The notes: generated by a model from the letters alone, not told the origin. A DNA stretch of 64,000 nt from Mycobacterium sp. IS-1264 (GCF_001954195.1 NZ_MBES01000070.1:62001-126000); one strand, 5' to 3'. Shown: positions 1-9,377, numbered from the stretch's first letter. Numbers and translations: made by a program.

Positions 1-1326
1 CAACTCAGCACCGGGGCGCGCTGGTCGATCGTGGTCGTCTCGCTGGGGGTAACGGCAAGTTCTTTCCTCTTCATCAACGGTGTCGCATTCCTAATCCCCT
101 CCCTGCAGGCCTTACGCGGCATTTCACTGACCGAAGCCAGTCTGCTGTCGTCCATGCCCAGCTGGGGCATGGTCACCACGCTGATCCTCTGGGGCTACGT
201 GCTGGATCGCGTCGGCGAGCGAATCGTGATGACCGCGGGTTCGGCGCTCACCGCGGCGGCGGCATACGCTGCGGCGTCGGTGCATTCGATGGTGTGGGTC
301 GCTGTGTATCTGTTCCTCGGTGGCATGGCCGCGGCGAGTTGCAACACCGCCGGCGGCCGGCTGGTGTCCGGCTGGTTCCCGCCGCAGCAGCGCGGCCTGG
401 CGATGGGCATCCGCCAGACCGCGCAACCGCTGGGAATCGCCTTCGGCGCGCTGGTGATCCCCGAACTGGGCGAACACAGTGTCCGCGAGGGGCTGATGTT
501 GCCCGCGTTGGTGTGCGCGGTGGCCGCGGTGGTCAGCGTGATCGGAGTCGCGAATCCGCCGGGGAAGTCCCGCAAGACGGCCACCGTGGCCGAACTGGCC
601 AGCCCGTACCGGGGGTCGTTGGCGCTCTGGCGAATTCACGCCGTGGCGGGCCTGCTGATGATGCCGCAGACCGTGACCGTCACGTTCATGCTGGTGTGGC
701 TGATGAACCACCATGGCTGGTCGGTCGGGGCCGCGGGGATTTTGGTGACCTTCGCGCAGCTGCTCGGCGCGCTGGGCCGCGTCGGGGTCGGCCGGTGGTC
801 GGACCGGGTCGGCTCGCGGATGTGGCCGGTCCGCATCATCGCCGCCGCCGCGGCCCTGACCCTGTTCCTGCTGGCGCTGAGCGACCGGATGAATTCGCGA
901 TTCGACGTGCCGCTCATGATCGCCATCTCGGTGCTCGCGGTGCTCGACAACGGTTTGGAGGCAACCGCGATCACCGAATTCGCCGGTCCGTTCTGGAGCG
1001 GACGGGCGCTGGGTATACAGAACACCACCCAACGGCTGATGGCCGCCGCGGGCCCGCCGCTCTTCGGCGCGTTGATCGCGGCGGAGAGATATCCGTCCGC
1101 CTGGGCCTGGTGCGGGTTGTTTCCCTTGCTGGCGGTCCCGTTGGTGCCGACCCGGCTTCTCCCGCCGGGTTTGGAGACTACAGCGCGGCTGCGATCCGTT
1201 CGCCGACTTCGCTGGTGGCGAGCCGTTCGTTCGGGCGGTTCGACAGATAGGTCGCCACGGCCCGGTCCACCCGGGCGGCGGCCTCGTCCTGACCGAGGTG
1301 GGCGAGCAGCAGCGCCACCGACATGA
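1..1326 (+). CDS. MFS transporter, 5' end outside window (Rv2994-like)
   Basis: Major facilitator superfamily permease of the inner membrane; substrate unknown. The frame is open from base 1 and no start is visible, so the N-terminus lies upstream. At least 441 residues are present, with repeated hydrophobic helices and a typical MFS loop 2-3 (GYVLDRVGER) plus the matching second-half loop (GRWSDRVGSR). Position beside leuB matches Rv2994, about 445 residues in H37Rv from memory. The last ~50 residues are Arg/Pro-rich and lie antisense over the 3' end of leuB (149 bp overlap). That tail may be a read-through of a lost stop rather than functional sequence. Confidence 0.85.
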   Translation, partial: QLSTGARWSIVVVSLGVTASSFLFINGVAFLIPSLQALRGISLTEASLLSSMPSWGMVTTLILWGYVLDRVGERIVMTAGSALTAAAAYAAASVHSMVWVAVYLFLGGMAAASCNTAGGRLVSGWFPPQQRGLAMGIRQTAQPLGIAFGALVIPELGEHSVREGLMLPALVCAVAAVVSVIGVANPPGKSRKTATVAELASPYRGSLALWRIHAVAGLLMMPQTVTVTFMLVWLMNHHGWSVGAAGILVTFAQLLGALGRVGVGRWSDRVGSRMWPVRIIAAAAALTLFLLALSDRMNSRFDVPLMIAISVLAVLDNGLEATAITEFAGPFWSGRALGIQNTTQRLMAAAGPPLFGALIAAERYPSAWAWCGLFPLLAVPLVPTRLLPPGLETTARLRSVRRLRWWRAVRSGGSTDRSPRPGPPGRRPRPDRGGRAAAPPT

Positions 1327-2188
1327 TCGCCGCCGTCGGATCCGCGATGCCCTGGCCGGCAATGTCGGGCGCGCTGCCGTGCACGGGCTCGAACATCGAT
1401 GGATTGGCCCGGGTGGCATCGATATTTCCACTGGCGGCCAAGCCAATTCCGCCGCACACCGCCGCGGCCAAGTCCGTGATGATGTCGCCGAACAGGTTGT
1501 CGGTGACGATAACGTCGAAGCGCCCCGGGTCGGTGACCAGGAAGATGGTGGCGGCGTCGACGTGCTGATAGGCCACCTCGACGTCGGGATAGTCTTCGCC
1601 GACCTCCGCCACGATCCGCGACCACAGCTTCCCGGCGAAGGTGAGCACGTTGTTCTTGTGCACCAGCGTCAGGTGCTTGCGACGCCGCTGCGCGCGCTCG
1701 AACGCGTCGGCCACCACGCGGCGCACACCGAACGCGGTGTTGACGCTGACCTCGGTGGCCACCTCCTGCGGCGTGCCCACACGGATCGCGCCGCCAGTGC
1801 CGGTGTAGGGCCCTTCGGTCCCCTCGCGCACCACCACGAAGTCGATGTCGGGATTTCCGGCCAGCGGACCGCTCACCCCGGGATACAGCCGGGCCGGTCG
1901 CAGGTTGACGTGATGATCCAGCTCAAAACGCAAGCGCAACAACAGGCCTCGCTCCAGCACGCCGCTGGGCACCGACGGATCACCGACCGCGCCGAGCAGG
2001 ATGGCGTCATGCGCGCGCAGCTCGGCGAGCACCGAGTCCGGCAGCAGCTCGCCGGTGGCGTGGAAGCGGCGCGCGCCCAGGTCGTAGTCGGTCCGCTCCA
2101 CGCCCGGCACGACCGCGTCGAGCACTTTGAGAGCCTCGGCCACCACCTCGGGACCGATGCCGTCGCCGCCGATCACCGCCAGTTTCAC
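1178..2188 (-). CDS. leuB: 3-isopropylmalate dehydrogenase
   Basis: Oxidative decarboxylation of 3-isopropylmalate with NAD+ in cytosolic leucine biosynthesis. The 336 residues match the actinobacterial LeuB size. The N-terminus MKLAVIGGDGIGPEV is diagnostic of the isocitrate/isopropylmalate dehydrogenase fold. The metal/substrate site NLFGDIITDLAA and the NAD-binding stretch EPVHGSAPDIAGQGIADP are both present. The start ATG overlaps the serA stop by 4 bp, so the two genes are very probably one transcript with coupled translation. The 3' end runs antisense into the MFS gene. Confidence 0.97.
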   Translation of the reverse strand: MKLAVIGGDGIGPEVVAEALKVLDAVVPGVERTDYDLGARRFHATGELLPDSVLAELRAHDAILLGAVGDPSVPSGVLERGLLLRLRFELDHHVNLRPARLYPGVSGPLAGNPDIDFVVVREGTEGPYTGTGGAIRVGTPQEVATEVSVNTAFGVRRVVADAFERAQRRRKHLTLVHKNNVLTFAGKLWSRIVAEVGEDYPDVEVAYQHVDAATIFLVTDPGRFDVIVTDNLFGDIITDLAAAVCGGIGLAASGNIDATRANPSMFEPVHGSAPDIAGQGIADPTAAIMSVALLLAHLGQDEAAARVDRAVATYLSNRPNERLATSEVGERIAAAL

Positions 2189-3771
2189 GACAGGTCAACC
2201 ACTTCGAGCTTGTTGGCCCCTACCGCCGTCGAGATCTCCGACCGGACTGCGTCGGGTACGTCTTGGTCGAGCCGCAACAGGATCGTCGCGCTCGGACCTT
2301 CGGCGTCCTCGGACAGTTGCGCGGCTTGGATATTCACCCCGGCCGCACCCAGCAGGGTGCCGATCTTGCCCAGCGCGCCGGGCTGGTCGATGTAGTTGAT
2401 CACCAGGTTCGTGCCCTGGGCGCGCAGATCGAAGTTGCGCCCGTTGATCTGGACGATCTTCTCGACCAACTGCGGACCGGACAGCGTGCCCGCCACGTTG
2501 ACGCACGAGCCGTCGTGGGCGAGCGCCCGCACGTCGACCACGCTGCGGTGGTTGGGGCTTTCCGAGGCGGTGGTGAGCTCGGCGTTAACGCCGCGTTCGG
2601 CGGCCAGCGCCGGCGCGTTGACGAACGTGACCGGGTCCTCGATGACCGCCGAGAACAGGCCGCGCAGCGCCGAAAGCCGAAGCACCTCAACGTCTTCCGA
2701 GGCGAGCTCGCCTCGCACCTCCACGACCAGCGATGCCGGCAGGCCGTCGGACAGCGCGGCGGCCAGCACTCCGAGCTTGCGCGCCAGGTCGAGCCAGGGC
2801 GCCACCTCCTCGTTGACCACTCCGCCGCCGACGTTGACCGCGTCGGGGACGAACTCCCCCGCCAGTGCCAGCCGCACGCTTTCGGCCACGTCGGTCCCCG
2901 CCCGGTCCTGGGCCTCGGCGGTGGAGGCGCCCAGATGCGGTGTGACCACCACCTGCGGCAGCTCGAACAGCGGGCTGTCGGTGCAGGGTTCGCTGGAGAA
3001 CACGTCGAGACCGGCGGCGCGCACGTGGCCGTTGCTCACCGCGTCGGCCAGCGCCGCCTCGTCCACCAGCCCACCGCGGGCGGCGTTGACGATGATGACA
3101 CCCGGCTTCGTCTTGGCCAGCGCCTCCTTGTCGATCAGGCCGGCCGTCTCCGGCGTCTTCGGCAGGTGCACCGAGATGAAGTCGGCCCGAGTCAGCAGCT
3201 CGTCGAGGGAGAGCAGCTCGATGCCGAGCTGCGCGGCGCGCGCCGGCGCCACATACGGGTCGTAGGCGACGACATGGGTTCCGAAGGCCGCGACCCGCTG
3301 GGCGACCAACTGGCCGATGCGGCCCAGCCCGACGACGCCGACGGTCTTGCCGAAAATCTCGGTGCCCGAGAACGACGAGCGTTTCCAGGTGTGTTCGCGC
3401 AGCGAGGCATCGGCCGCCGCGATCTGGCGGGCCGCGGCCAGCAGCAGCGCCAGCGCGTGCTCGGCGGCACTGTGGATGTTCGACGTCGGCGCGTTGACGA
3501 CGAGCACACCGCGCTCCGTGGCGGCGTCGACGTCGACGTTGTCGAGCCCGACGCCGGCGCGCGCGACGATCTTGAGCTTGGGCGCCGCGGCGAGCACCTC
3601 GGCGTCGACGGTGGTGGCGGAGCGCACCAGCAGCGCGTCGGCCTCGGGCACCGCGGCCAGCAGCTTCTCCCGGTCGGGACCGTCTACCCAGCGCACCTCG
3701 ACCTGGTCTCCCAGGGCGGCGACGGTCGATTGGGCGAGTTTGTCGGCGATTAACACAACAGGCAAGTTCAC
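2185..3771 (-). CDS. serA: D-3-phosphoglycerate dehydrogenase
   Basis: First step of phosphorylated serine synthesis: 3-phosphoglycerate to 3-phosphohydroxypyruvate with NAD+. At 528 residues it is the long type I form found in mycobacteria: catalytic/Rossmann part (GLGRIG at 148-153, NAARGGLVDE and PHLGAST with the catalytic His), an intervening substrate-binding domain (~315-450) and a C-terminal ACT domain (~455-528) for serine feedback. It is the upstream gene of a serA-leuB pair with a 4 bp overlap. It diverges from the next gene with only 41 bp between starts. Its downstream pathway partner serB2 is at 47222-48457. Confidence 0.97.
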   Translation of the reverse strand: MNLPVVLIADKLAQSTVAALGDQVEVRWVDGPDREKLLAAVPEADALLVRSATTVDAEVLAAAPKLKIVARAGVGLDNVDVDAATERGVLVVNAPTSNIHSAAEHALALLLAAARQIAAADASLREHTWKRSSFSGTEIFGKTVGVVGLGRIGQLVAQRVAAFGTHVVAYDPYVAPARAAQLGIELLSLDELLTRADFISVHLPKTPETAGLIDKEALAKTKPGVIIVNAARGGLVDEAALADAVSNGHVRAAGLDVFSSEPCTDSPLFELPQVVVTPHLGASTAEAQDRAGTDVAESVRLALAGEFVPDAVNVGGGVVNEEVAPWLDLARKLGVLAAALSDGLPASLVVEVRGELASEDVEVLRLSALRGLFSAVIEDPVTFVNAPALAAERGVNAELTTASESPNHRSVVDVRALAHDGSCVNVAGTLSGPQLVEKIVQINGRNFDLRAQGTNLVINYIDQPGALGKIGTLLGAAGVNIQAAQLSEDAEGPSATILLRLDQDVPDAVRSEISTAVGANKLEVVDLS

Positions 3772-3812
3772 CCGACCAGGCTATAGGCCGGCGTCTCCGC
3801 TCTAATTGACCG

Positions 3813-5240
3813 GTGGACGTCACAGTCGTCGGCAGCGGGCCCAACGGGCTGACGGCGGCCGTAATCTGCGCCCGTGCGGGACTCAAAGTGCAGGTCGTCG
3901 AGGCCCAGCCGACTTTCGGCGGCGGCGCCCGCACTGCGGCCGACCCGGAATTTCCCGGAGTGCAACACGACATCTGCTCGGCGGTTCACCCGCTGGCGCT
4001 GGCGTCGCCGTTCTTCGCGGAGTTCGATCTGCCCGCCCGCGGGGTGCGGCTGGAAGTGCCCGAGATCGCGTACGCCAATCCGCTGCCGGGCCGGCCCGCC
4101 GTGATCGCCTACCGCGACCTGGAGCGCACCTGCGCCGAATTGACCGACGGGACGTCCTGGCGACGGCTGCTGGGCCCGCTGGTGGCGAACTCCCCGTCGG
4201 TCGTCGGGCTGCTGCTCGGCGATAAGCGCTCGCTGCCCCCGTCGTTGCCCTCAGCGCTGCGCCTGGGGCTGCGGATGCTGGCCCAGGGCACCCCGGCGTG
4301 GGGATCGCTGGCCGGCGAGGACGCCCGCGCATTGTTCACCGGCGTTGCCGCTCATGTCATTTCGCGAATGCCCTCGATGACGGCCGCCGGCGCCGGGTTG
4401 ATGTTGGCGACACTCGCCCATTCGGTCGGCTGGCCGATTCCGGTGGGCGGCAGCCAGGCGATCACTGACGCGCTCATCGCCGACCTGCGCGCGCATGGCG
4501 GCGAGCTCACCGCAGACTACGAAATCGCCGGGCCGCCAACCGGCGTCGTCGCGTTCGACACGGCCCCGACCGGGCTGCTGCGAATCTACGGGGATGCCCT
4601 GCCGACCCGGTACGCTAAAGCGTTGCGCCGCTATCGTTTTGGACCCGGAGTGGCCAAGGTCGACTTCGTGCTCGGCGGCGAAATTCCGTGGACGGACGAG
4701 CGGTTGCGCCACGCGCCGACGCTTCATCTCGGCGGCACCCGCGAGCAGATGGCGCAGGCCGAAGCCGACATCGCGGCCGGACGACACGCGCGGTGGCCGA
4801 TGGTGCTGGCGGCCTCGCCTCACCTCGCCGATCCGGGCCGGATCGACGGCCGGGGCCGCCGCCCGTTCTGGACCTACGCCCACGTGCCCGCGGGCTCGAC
4901 CGTCGACGCGACGGAGGCCGTGACCGCGGTGGTCGAGCGGTTCGCACCCGGGTTCCGCGACATCGTGCTGGCGGCCCGCGCGGTGCCCGCCGCGCGGATG
5001 TCTGACCACAACGCCAACTACGTCGGCGGCGACATCGGGATGGGCGGAAACTCGGCGTGGCGCGCGATCGCCGGCCCCACGCCGCGCCTGAACCCTTGGC
5101 GCACACCGATTCCCAAGGCATATCTGTGCTCCGCGGCCACCCCGCCCGGCGGCGGCGTGCACGGCATGGCCGGCTACTACGCGGCGCGTACCCTGCTGCG
5201 CCGCGAATTCGGCCTGGGCATGCCTAGGCTGGGGCCATGA
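3813..5240 (+). CDS. FAD-dependent phytoene dehydrogenase-like oxidoreductase (Rv2997-like)
   Basis: Flavoprotein of the phytoene desaturase/amine oxidase superfamily, 475 residues from a GTG start. The N-terminus has the dinucleotide-binding motif GSGPNG (7-12). The C-terminus carries the second FAD contact typical of the family (SAATPPGGGVHGMAGY). Substrate unknown; no other carotenoid genes are nearby. It ends in an ATGA overlap with the downstream WrbA-type gene, so the two are likely co-expressed redox proteins. A distant relative of similar layout occurs at 55366-56946. Confidence 0.85.
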   Translation: MDVTVVGSGPNGLTAAVICARAGLKVQVVEAQPTFGGGARTAADPEFPGVQHDICSAVHPLALASPFFAEFDLPARGVRLEVPEIAYANPLPGRPAVIAYRDLERTCAELTDGTSWRRLLGPLVANSPSVVGLLLGDKRSLPPSLPSALRLGLRMLAQGTPAWGSLAGEDARALFTGVAAHVISRMPSMTAAGAGLMLATLAHSVGWPIPVGGSQAITDALIADLRAHGGELTADYEIAGPPTGVVAFDTAPTGLLRIYGDALPTRYAKALRRYRFGPGVAKVDFVLGGEIPWTDERLRHAPTLHLGGTREQMAQAEADIAAGRHARWPMVLAASPHLADPGRIDGRGRRPFWTYAHVPAGSTVDATEAVTAVVERFAPGFRDIVLAARAVPAARMSDHNANYVGGDIGMGGNSAWRAIAGPTPRLNPWRTPIPKAYLCSAATPPGGGVHGMAGYYAARTLLRREFGLGMPRLGP

Positions 5241-5839
5241 CCAAACTCGCGATCATCTACTACTCGGCCACCGGTCACGGCACCACGATGGCGCAGCGCA
5301 TCGCCGCGGCGGCCGAGGCCGCTGGCGCCGAGGTCCGGCTGCGCCACGTCGCCGAAACGCGCGACCCGGAGTCGTTCGCCGAGAACCCGGCCTGGACGGC
5401 CAACTACGAAGCGACGAAGGATCTTCCCGCGGCCACCGGCGACGACATCGTCTGGGCCGACGCGGTGATCTTCGGCTCGCCGACCCGGTTCGGCTCGCCC
5501 GCAGCGCAATTGCGGGCCTTCCTCGACTCGCTGGGCGGGCTCTGGGCCGACGGCAAGTTGGCCGACAAGGTGTACGCGGCCTTCACGTCCTCCAACACCC
5601 TGCACGGCGGCCAGGAAACCACGCTGGTCGCGCTGTACCTCACGCTGATGCACTTCGGCGGCATCATTGTGCCGCCGGGCTACACCGATCCGATCAAGTT
5701 CGTCGACGGCAATCCCTATGGGGTGAGCCTGGTCTCAACCCACGACAACATCCACGAGCTCGACGAAGCCACCGAGAACGCCCTCGACCATCTGGCGCGC
5801 CGCGTGGTGCATACAGCCGACCGCTTCACGGCGTCCTAA
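5237..5839 (+). CDS. WrbA-type NAD(P)H:quinone oxidoreductase
   Basis: Flavodoxin-fold FMN protein of 200 residues, probably reducing quinones by two electrons. The FMN phosphate loop is near the N-terminus (YYSATGHGTT), and the WrbA loops follow (GSPTRFGSPAAQL, FTSSNTLHGGQE, PPGYTD). It is coupled to the preceding flavoprotein by ATGA. In H37Rv I remember other genes (Rv2998, lppY, Rv3000) between Rv2997 and ilvC, so this is a species-specific gene choice. It converges on ilvC, with an inverted-repeat element in the 71 bp gap. Confidence 0.88.
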   Translation: MTKLAIIYYSATGHGTTMAQRIAAAAEAAGAEVRLRHVAETRDPESFAENPAWTANYEATKDLPAATGDDIVWADAVIFGSPTRFGSPAAQLRAFLDSLGGLWADGKLADKVYAAFTSSNTLHGGQETTLVALYLTLMHFGGIIVPPGYTDPIKFVDGNPYGVSLVSTHDNIHELDEATENALDHLARRVVHTADRFTAS

Positions 5840-5843
5840 GCCA

Positions 5844-5901
5844 CCGAACGTGTACTCACGGCGAAAAAATCGCCAAAATCTCGCCCTGAGTGCACGTTCG
5901 G
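5844..5901. repeat. Dispersed inverted repeat, copy A (long hairpin)
   Basis: Arms at 5844-5864 and 5881-5901 match at 19 of 21 positions as an inverted repeat, each beginning CCGAACGTG at its outer end, around a 16-base AT-rich centre. It fills the gap between the convergent wrbA-type gene and ilvC, where a bidirectional terminator is expected. Related copies sit at 12184-12245 and 54595-54656. Confidence 0.8.
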
Positions 5902-5910
5902 CGCGAAAGG

Positions 5911-6924
5911 CTATGCCGTCTCGGTGATCGGGCGGTCGACCCAGCTCATCAGGTCGCGCAGCTTCTTCCCCGTGACCTCGATGGGGTGCTCGGCGTTTTC
6001 CTTGCGCAGCTGCTCGAGTTGCTTGTTGCCACCCTCGACGTTGGCCACCAGCTTCTTGACGAAGCTGCCGTCCTGAATGTCACGCAGGATGGCGCGCATC
6101 CGCTCCTTGGTGTCGGCGTCGATGACGCGCGGACCCGACAGGTATCCGCCGAATTCCGCGGTGTCGGAGACCGAGTAGTTCATCCGGGCGATGCCACCCT
6201 CGTACATCAGGTCGACGATCAGCTTCAGCTCGTGCAGTACCTCGAAGTACGCCATCTCCGGCGGATAGCCCGCCTCGACCATCACGTCGAAGCCCGTCTT
6301 CACCAGTTCCTCTGTGCCACCGCACAATACGGCCTGCTCACCGAACAGGTCGGTTTCGGTCTCGTCTTTGAAGGTGGTTTTGATGACGCCCGCCCGGGTG
6401 CCGCCGATGGCCTTGGCGTAGGACAGCGCCAGCGCCTGGCCGTTGCCGGTGGGGTCCTGGTCGACGGCGATCAGGCACGGCACGCCCTTGCCGTCGACGA
6501 ACTGGCGGCGCACCAGGTGTCCGGGACCCTTGGGGGCGACCATCGCGATGGTGACATCGGCGGGCGGCTTGATCAAACCGAAGTGAACGTTGAGCCCGTG
6601 GCCGAAAAACAATGCGTCACCGGCGTTCAGGTTGGGCTCGATCTCGTTTTTGAAGATGTCGGCCTGCGCGGTGTCGGGCGCCAGCAACATGATGACGTCG
6701 GCCCACTTGGCGACCTCGGCGGGCGTGTCAACGTCCAGGCCCTGCTCGGAAACCTTGGGCCGGGACTTCGAACCCTCCTGCAGCCCGACGCGGACCTGCA
6801 CGCCCGAGTCGCGCAGGCTCAGCGAGTGCGCGTGCCCTTGGCTGCCGTATCCGATGACGCCGACCTTGCGGCCCTGGATGATCGACAGGTCTGCGTCGTC
6901 GTCGTAGAACATCTCTAATGCCAC
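5911..6924 (-). CDS. ilvC: Ketol-acid reductoisomerase
   Basis: Converts acetolactate or acetohydroxybutyrate to the dihydroxy acids with NADPH and Mg2+; second common step to valine, isoleucine and leucine. 337 residues, a class I (short) enzyme. The NADPH loop GYGSQGHAHS is near residue 25; the metal-ligand region FKDETETDLFGEQ and the C-terminal knotted domain (YFEVLHELKLIVDLMYEGG) are intact. Last gene of ilvB-ilvN-ilvC, 26 bp after ilvN, so expected to be controlled by the attenuator upstream of ilvB. Confidence 0.98.
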   Translation of the reverse strand: MALEMFYDDDADLSIIQGRKVGVIGYGSQGHAHSLSLRDSGVQVRVGLQEGSKSRPKVSEQGLDVDTPAEVAKWADVIMLLAPDTAQADIFKNEIEPNLNAGDALFFGHGLNVHFGLIKPPADVTIAMVAPKGPGHLVRRQFVDGKGVPCLIAVDQDPTGNGQALALSYAKAIGGTRAGVIKTTFKDETETDLFGEQAVLCGGTEELVKTGFDVMVEAGYPPEMAYFEVLHELKLIVDLMYEGGIARMNYSVSDTAEFGGYLSGPRVIDADTKERMRAILRDIQDGSFVKKLVANVEGGNKQLEQLRKENAEHPIEVTGKKLRDLMSWVDRPITETA

Positions 6925-6950
6925 TGTGAATTTTCCTTCTATTCGATGAG

Positions 6951-7460
6951 TTACTTGGCGGTGCCGATGCCGCGTGAACCGCGGGCCATCGAGACCATGC
7001 CGGATTGCACGATTTCGCGAATGCCGAATGGCTCCAGAACACCCAGCAGTGCCTCGAGCTTGCCGCGGTCGCCGGTGGCCTCGATGGTCAGCGCCTCCGG
7101 CGATACGTCAACCACCTTGGCGCGGAAGAGATTTACGGCCTCGATCACCTGGCTGCGGGAACCGGCGTCGGCGCGCACCTTGATCAGGGCCAGCTCCCGC
7201 GAGACCGAGTTCTGTTCGTCCTGCTCGATGATCTTGATGACGTTGATCAACTTGTTGAGCTGCTTGGTGACCTGCTCGAGCGGGGTGTCCTCGCACGAGA
7301 CCACGATGGTCATCCGCGACATGTCCTTCTGCTCGGTGGCCCCGACCGCCAACGACTCGATGTTGAAACCGCGCCGCGAGAACAGCGCTGCCACCCTCGC
7401 GAGCGCTCCGGGCTTGTCTTCGACCAGCACCGACAACGTGTGTGTCTTCGCGTTCATCAC
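6951..7460 (-). CDS. ilvN: Acetolactate synthase regulatory (small) subunit
   Basis: Regulatory subunit of acetohydroxyacid synthase that confers valine feedback. 169 residues with an N-terminal ACT domain (HTLSVLVEDKPGALARVAAL, about 7-80) and a C-terminal ACT-like half (RSQVIEAVNLFRAKVVDVS). The start codon overlaps the ilvB stop by 4 bp, consistent with 1:1 coupled synthesis of the two subunits. Confidence 0.97.
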   Translation of the reverse strand: MMNAKTHTLSVLVEDKPGALARVAALFSRRGFNIESLAVGATEQKDMSRMTIVVSCEDTPLEQVTKQLNKLINVIKIIEQDEQNSVSRELALIKVRADAGSRSQVIEAVNLFRAKVVDVSPEALTIEATGDRGKLEALLGVLEPFGIREIVQSGMVSMARGSRGIGTAK

Positions 7461-9307
7461 GCGTGCCCTTCGCTCTCGTCGTCGAACAGCGGGCGAATGC
7501 CGCGGGCCGCCTGGATCTCGTCATTGCTGGTCCCGGCGGCCACCATCGGCCACACCTGCGCGTCGGCGCCCACGATGAAGTCGATCACCACCGGGCGATC
7601 GGTGATCGCTCGCGCCTGGTTGATCACGTCGGCGACGTCTTCTTCACGCTCGCAACGCAATCCGACGCAACCGAGCGCCTCGGCCAGCTTCACGAAGTCC
7701 GGGATGCGGTGCGAGTGCGTGGCCAAGTCGGTCTGCGAGTAGCGCTCCCCGTAGAACAGGCTCTGCCACTGGCGCACCATGCCGAGGTTGCCGTTGTTGA
7801 TCAGCGCCACCTTGATCGGTATGCCTTCGATCGCGCAGGTGGCCAACTCCTGGTTGGTCATCTGGAAGCACCCGTCGCCGTCGATCGCCCAGACCTCCGC
7901 CTCGGGACGGGCGATCTTGGCGCCCATGGCCGCCGGGATCGCGAAGCCCATGGTGCCCAGCCCCCCGGAATTGAGCCAGGTGCGCGGCTTTTCGTAGCGA
8001 ATGAACTGCGCGGCCCACATCTGGTGCTGACCGACACCGGCGACGTAGACGGCGTCCGGGCCGGCGATCTGGCCCAGCTTCTCGATCACATACTCCGGGC
8101 CGAGGCTGCCGTCGCTCTGCGGGCCGTAGCTCAGCGGATAGGTGGACTGGACCTCGTGCAGGTACCGCCACCAATCGGCCATGTCGAGCTTGCCCGGAAT
8201 CTCGTAGTGCCGCAGCATCGAGATGAGTTCGGTGATAACGGCTTTGACGTCGCCGACGATCGGCACATCGGCGTGCCGGTTCTTCCCGATCTCCGCCGGG
8301 TCGATGTCGGCGTGGATGACCTTGGCCTCGGGGGCGAACGAGGCGAGCTGTCCGGTGACCCGGTCGTCGAAGCGGGTGCCCAGCGCGATCAGCAGGTCGC
8401 TGCGTTGCAGGGCGGCCACCGCGGCGACGGTGCCGTGCATGCCGGGCATGCCCAGGTTCTGCTCGTGGCTGTCGGGGAAGGCGCCGCGCGCCATCAGCGT
8501 GGTGACGACCGGAATACCGGTCAGCTCGGCCAAATCCCGCAGCTGCTCGGTCGCCTCACCGCGGATCACACCACCGCCGACGTAGAGCACCGGTTTGGTC
8601 GCGGCGCCGATCAGCTTGGCCGCCTCGCGGATCTGCCGGCTGTGCGGCTTGGTGTTCGGCTTGTAACCGGGCAGATCCATGCGCGGCGGCCAGCTGAACG
8701 TGCACTGCCCCTGCAGCACGTCCTTGGGGATGTCGACGAGGACGGCGCCCGGGCGTCCCGAGGACGCGATGTGGAACGCCTCCGCCAGCACCCGGGGAAT
8801 GTCGTCGCCGGAGCGAACCAGGAAGTTGTGCTTGGTGATCGGCATCGTGATGCCCGAGATGTCGGCCTCTTGGAAGGCGTCGGTGCCGATCAGCCCGCGA
8901 CCGACCTGCCCGGTCACGGCGACCACGGGAATCGAATCCATCTGCGCGTCGGCCAGCGCGGTCACCAGGTTGGTGGCGCCGGGACCCGAGGTGGCCATGC
9001 AGACCCCGACCCGGCCGGTGGCGTGTGCGTAACCACTGGCGGCGTGACCGGCGCCCTGCTCGTGGCGGACCAGCACGTGACGCAGCTTCTTCGAGTCGAA
9101 CAGCGGGTCATAGACGGGCAGCACGGCGCCGCCGGGGATGCCGAAGATGACGTCGACGTCGAGCTCCTCCAGCGACCGGATCACCGACTGGGCACCGGTC
9201 AGTTGCTCCGGCGCGACGCGCTTCGACTGGGCAGCTTTCGCGGCGGGTTTCGGCGCGCCGTTGGCCGCTCCCTGCGACCCGGCGTGTGGCCTCGTGGGTG
9301 CGCTCAC
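7457..9307 (-). CDS. ilvB: Acetolactate synthase catalytic (large) subunit
   Basis: ThDP/FAD enzyme making acetolactate and acetohydroxybutyrate. About 616 residues from the GTG at 9307, which gives an N-terminus beginning SAPTRPH and has a good ribosome site (GAGGACGAGA) just upstream. The longer open frame to 9400 would run through the terminator and is rejected. Catalytic Glu region RHEQGAGHAASGYA, ThDP motif GDGCFQMTNQELAT ending in NNGN. First structural gene of ilvBNC. The 144 bases before the start hold a leader peptide and a terminator hairpin (9343-9451). Confidence 0.96.
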   Translation of the reverse strand: MSAPTRPHAGSQGAANGAPKPAAKAAQSKRVAPEQLTGAQSVIRSLEELDVDVIFGIPGGAVLPVYDPLFDSKKLRHVLVRHEQGAGHAASGYAHATGRVGVCMATSGPGATNLVTALADAQMDSIPVVAVTGQVGRGLIGTDAFQEADISGITMPITKHNFLVRSGDDIPRVLAEAFHIASSGRPGAVLVDIPKDVLQGQCTFSWPPRMDLPGYKPNTKPHSRQIREAAKLIGAATKPVLYVGGGVIRGEATEQLRDLAELTGIPVVTTLMARGAFPDSHEQNLGMPGMHGTVAAVAALQRSDLLIALGTRFDDRVTGQLASFAPEAKVIHADIDPAEIGKNRHADVPIVGDVKAVITELISMLRHYEIPGKLDMADWWRYLHEVQSTYPLSYGPQSDGSLGPEYVIEKLGQIAGPDAVYVAGVGQHQMWAAQFIRYEKPRTWLNSGGLGTMGFAIPAAMGAKIARPEAEVWAIDGDGCFQMTNQELATCAIEGIPIKVALINNGNLGMVRQWQSLFYGERYSQTDLATHSHRIPDFVKLAEALGCVGLRCEREEDVADVINQARAITDRPVVIDFIVGADAQVWPMVAAGTSNDEIQAARGIRPLFDDESEGHA

Positions 9308-9342
9308 TCTCGTCCTCTTCGTCCTTGTTGTCTGTGGGCAAG

Positions 9343-9377
9343 AAAAAACCCCCGTCAGCTCAGCTGCTGCACGAGGG
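9343..9377 (-). terminator. Intrinsic terminator in the ilvB leader (attenuator)
   Basis: Read on the minus strand, arms CCCTCGT (9377-9371) and ACGGGGG pair over 7 bp, continuing through a bulged G into CAGC/GCTG, followed by six T (9348-9343). It lies 36 bases before the ilvB start, inside the transcript leader, so it can stop transcription before the structural genes. Confidence 0.85.
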
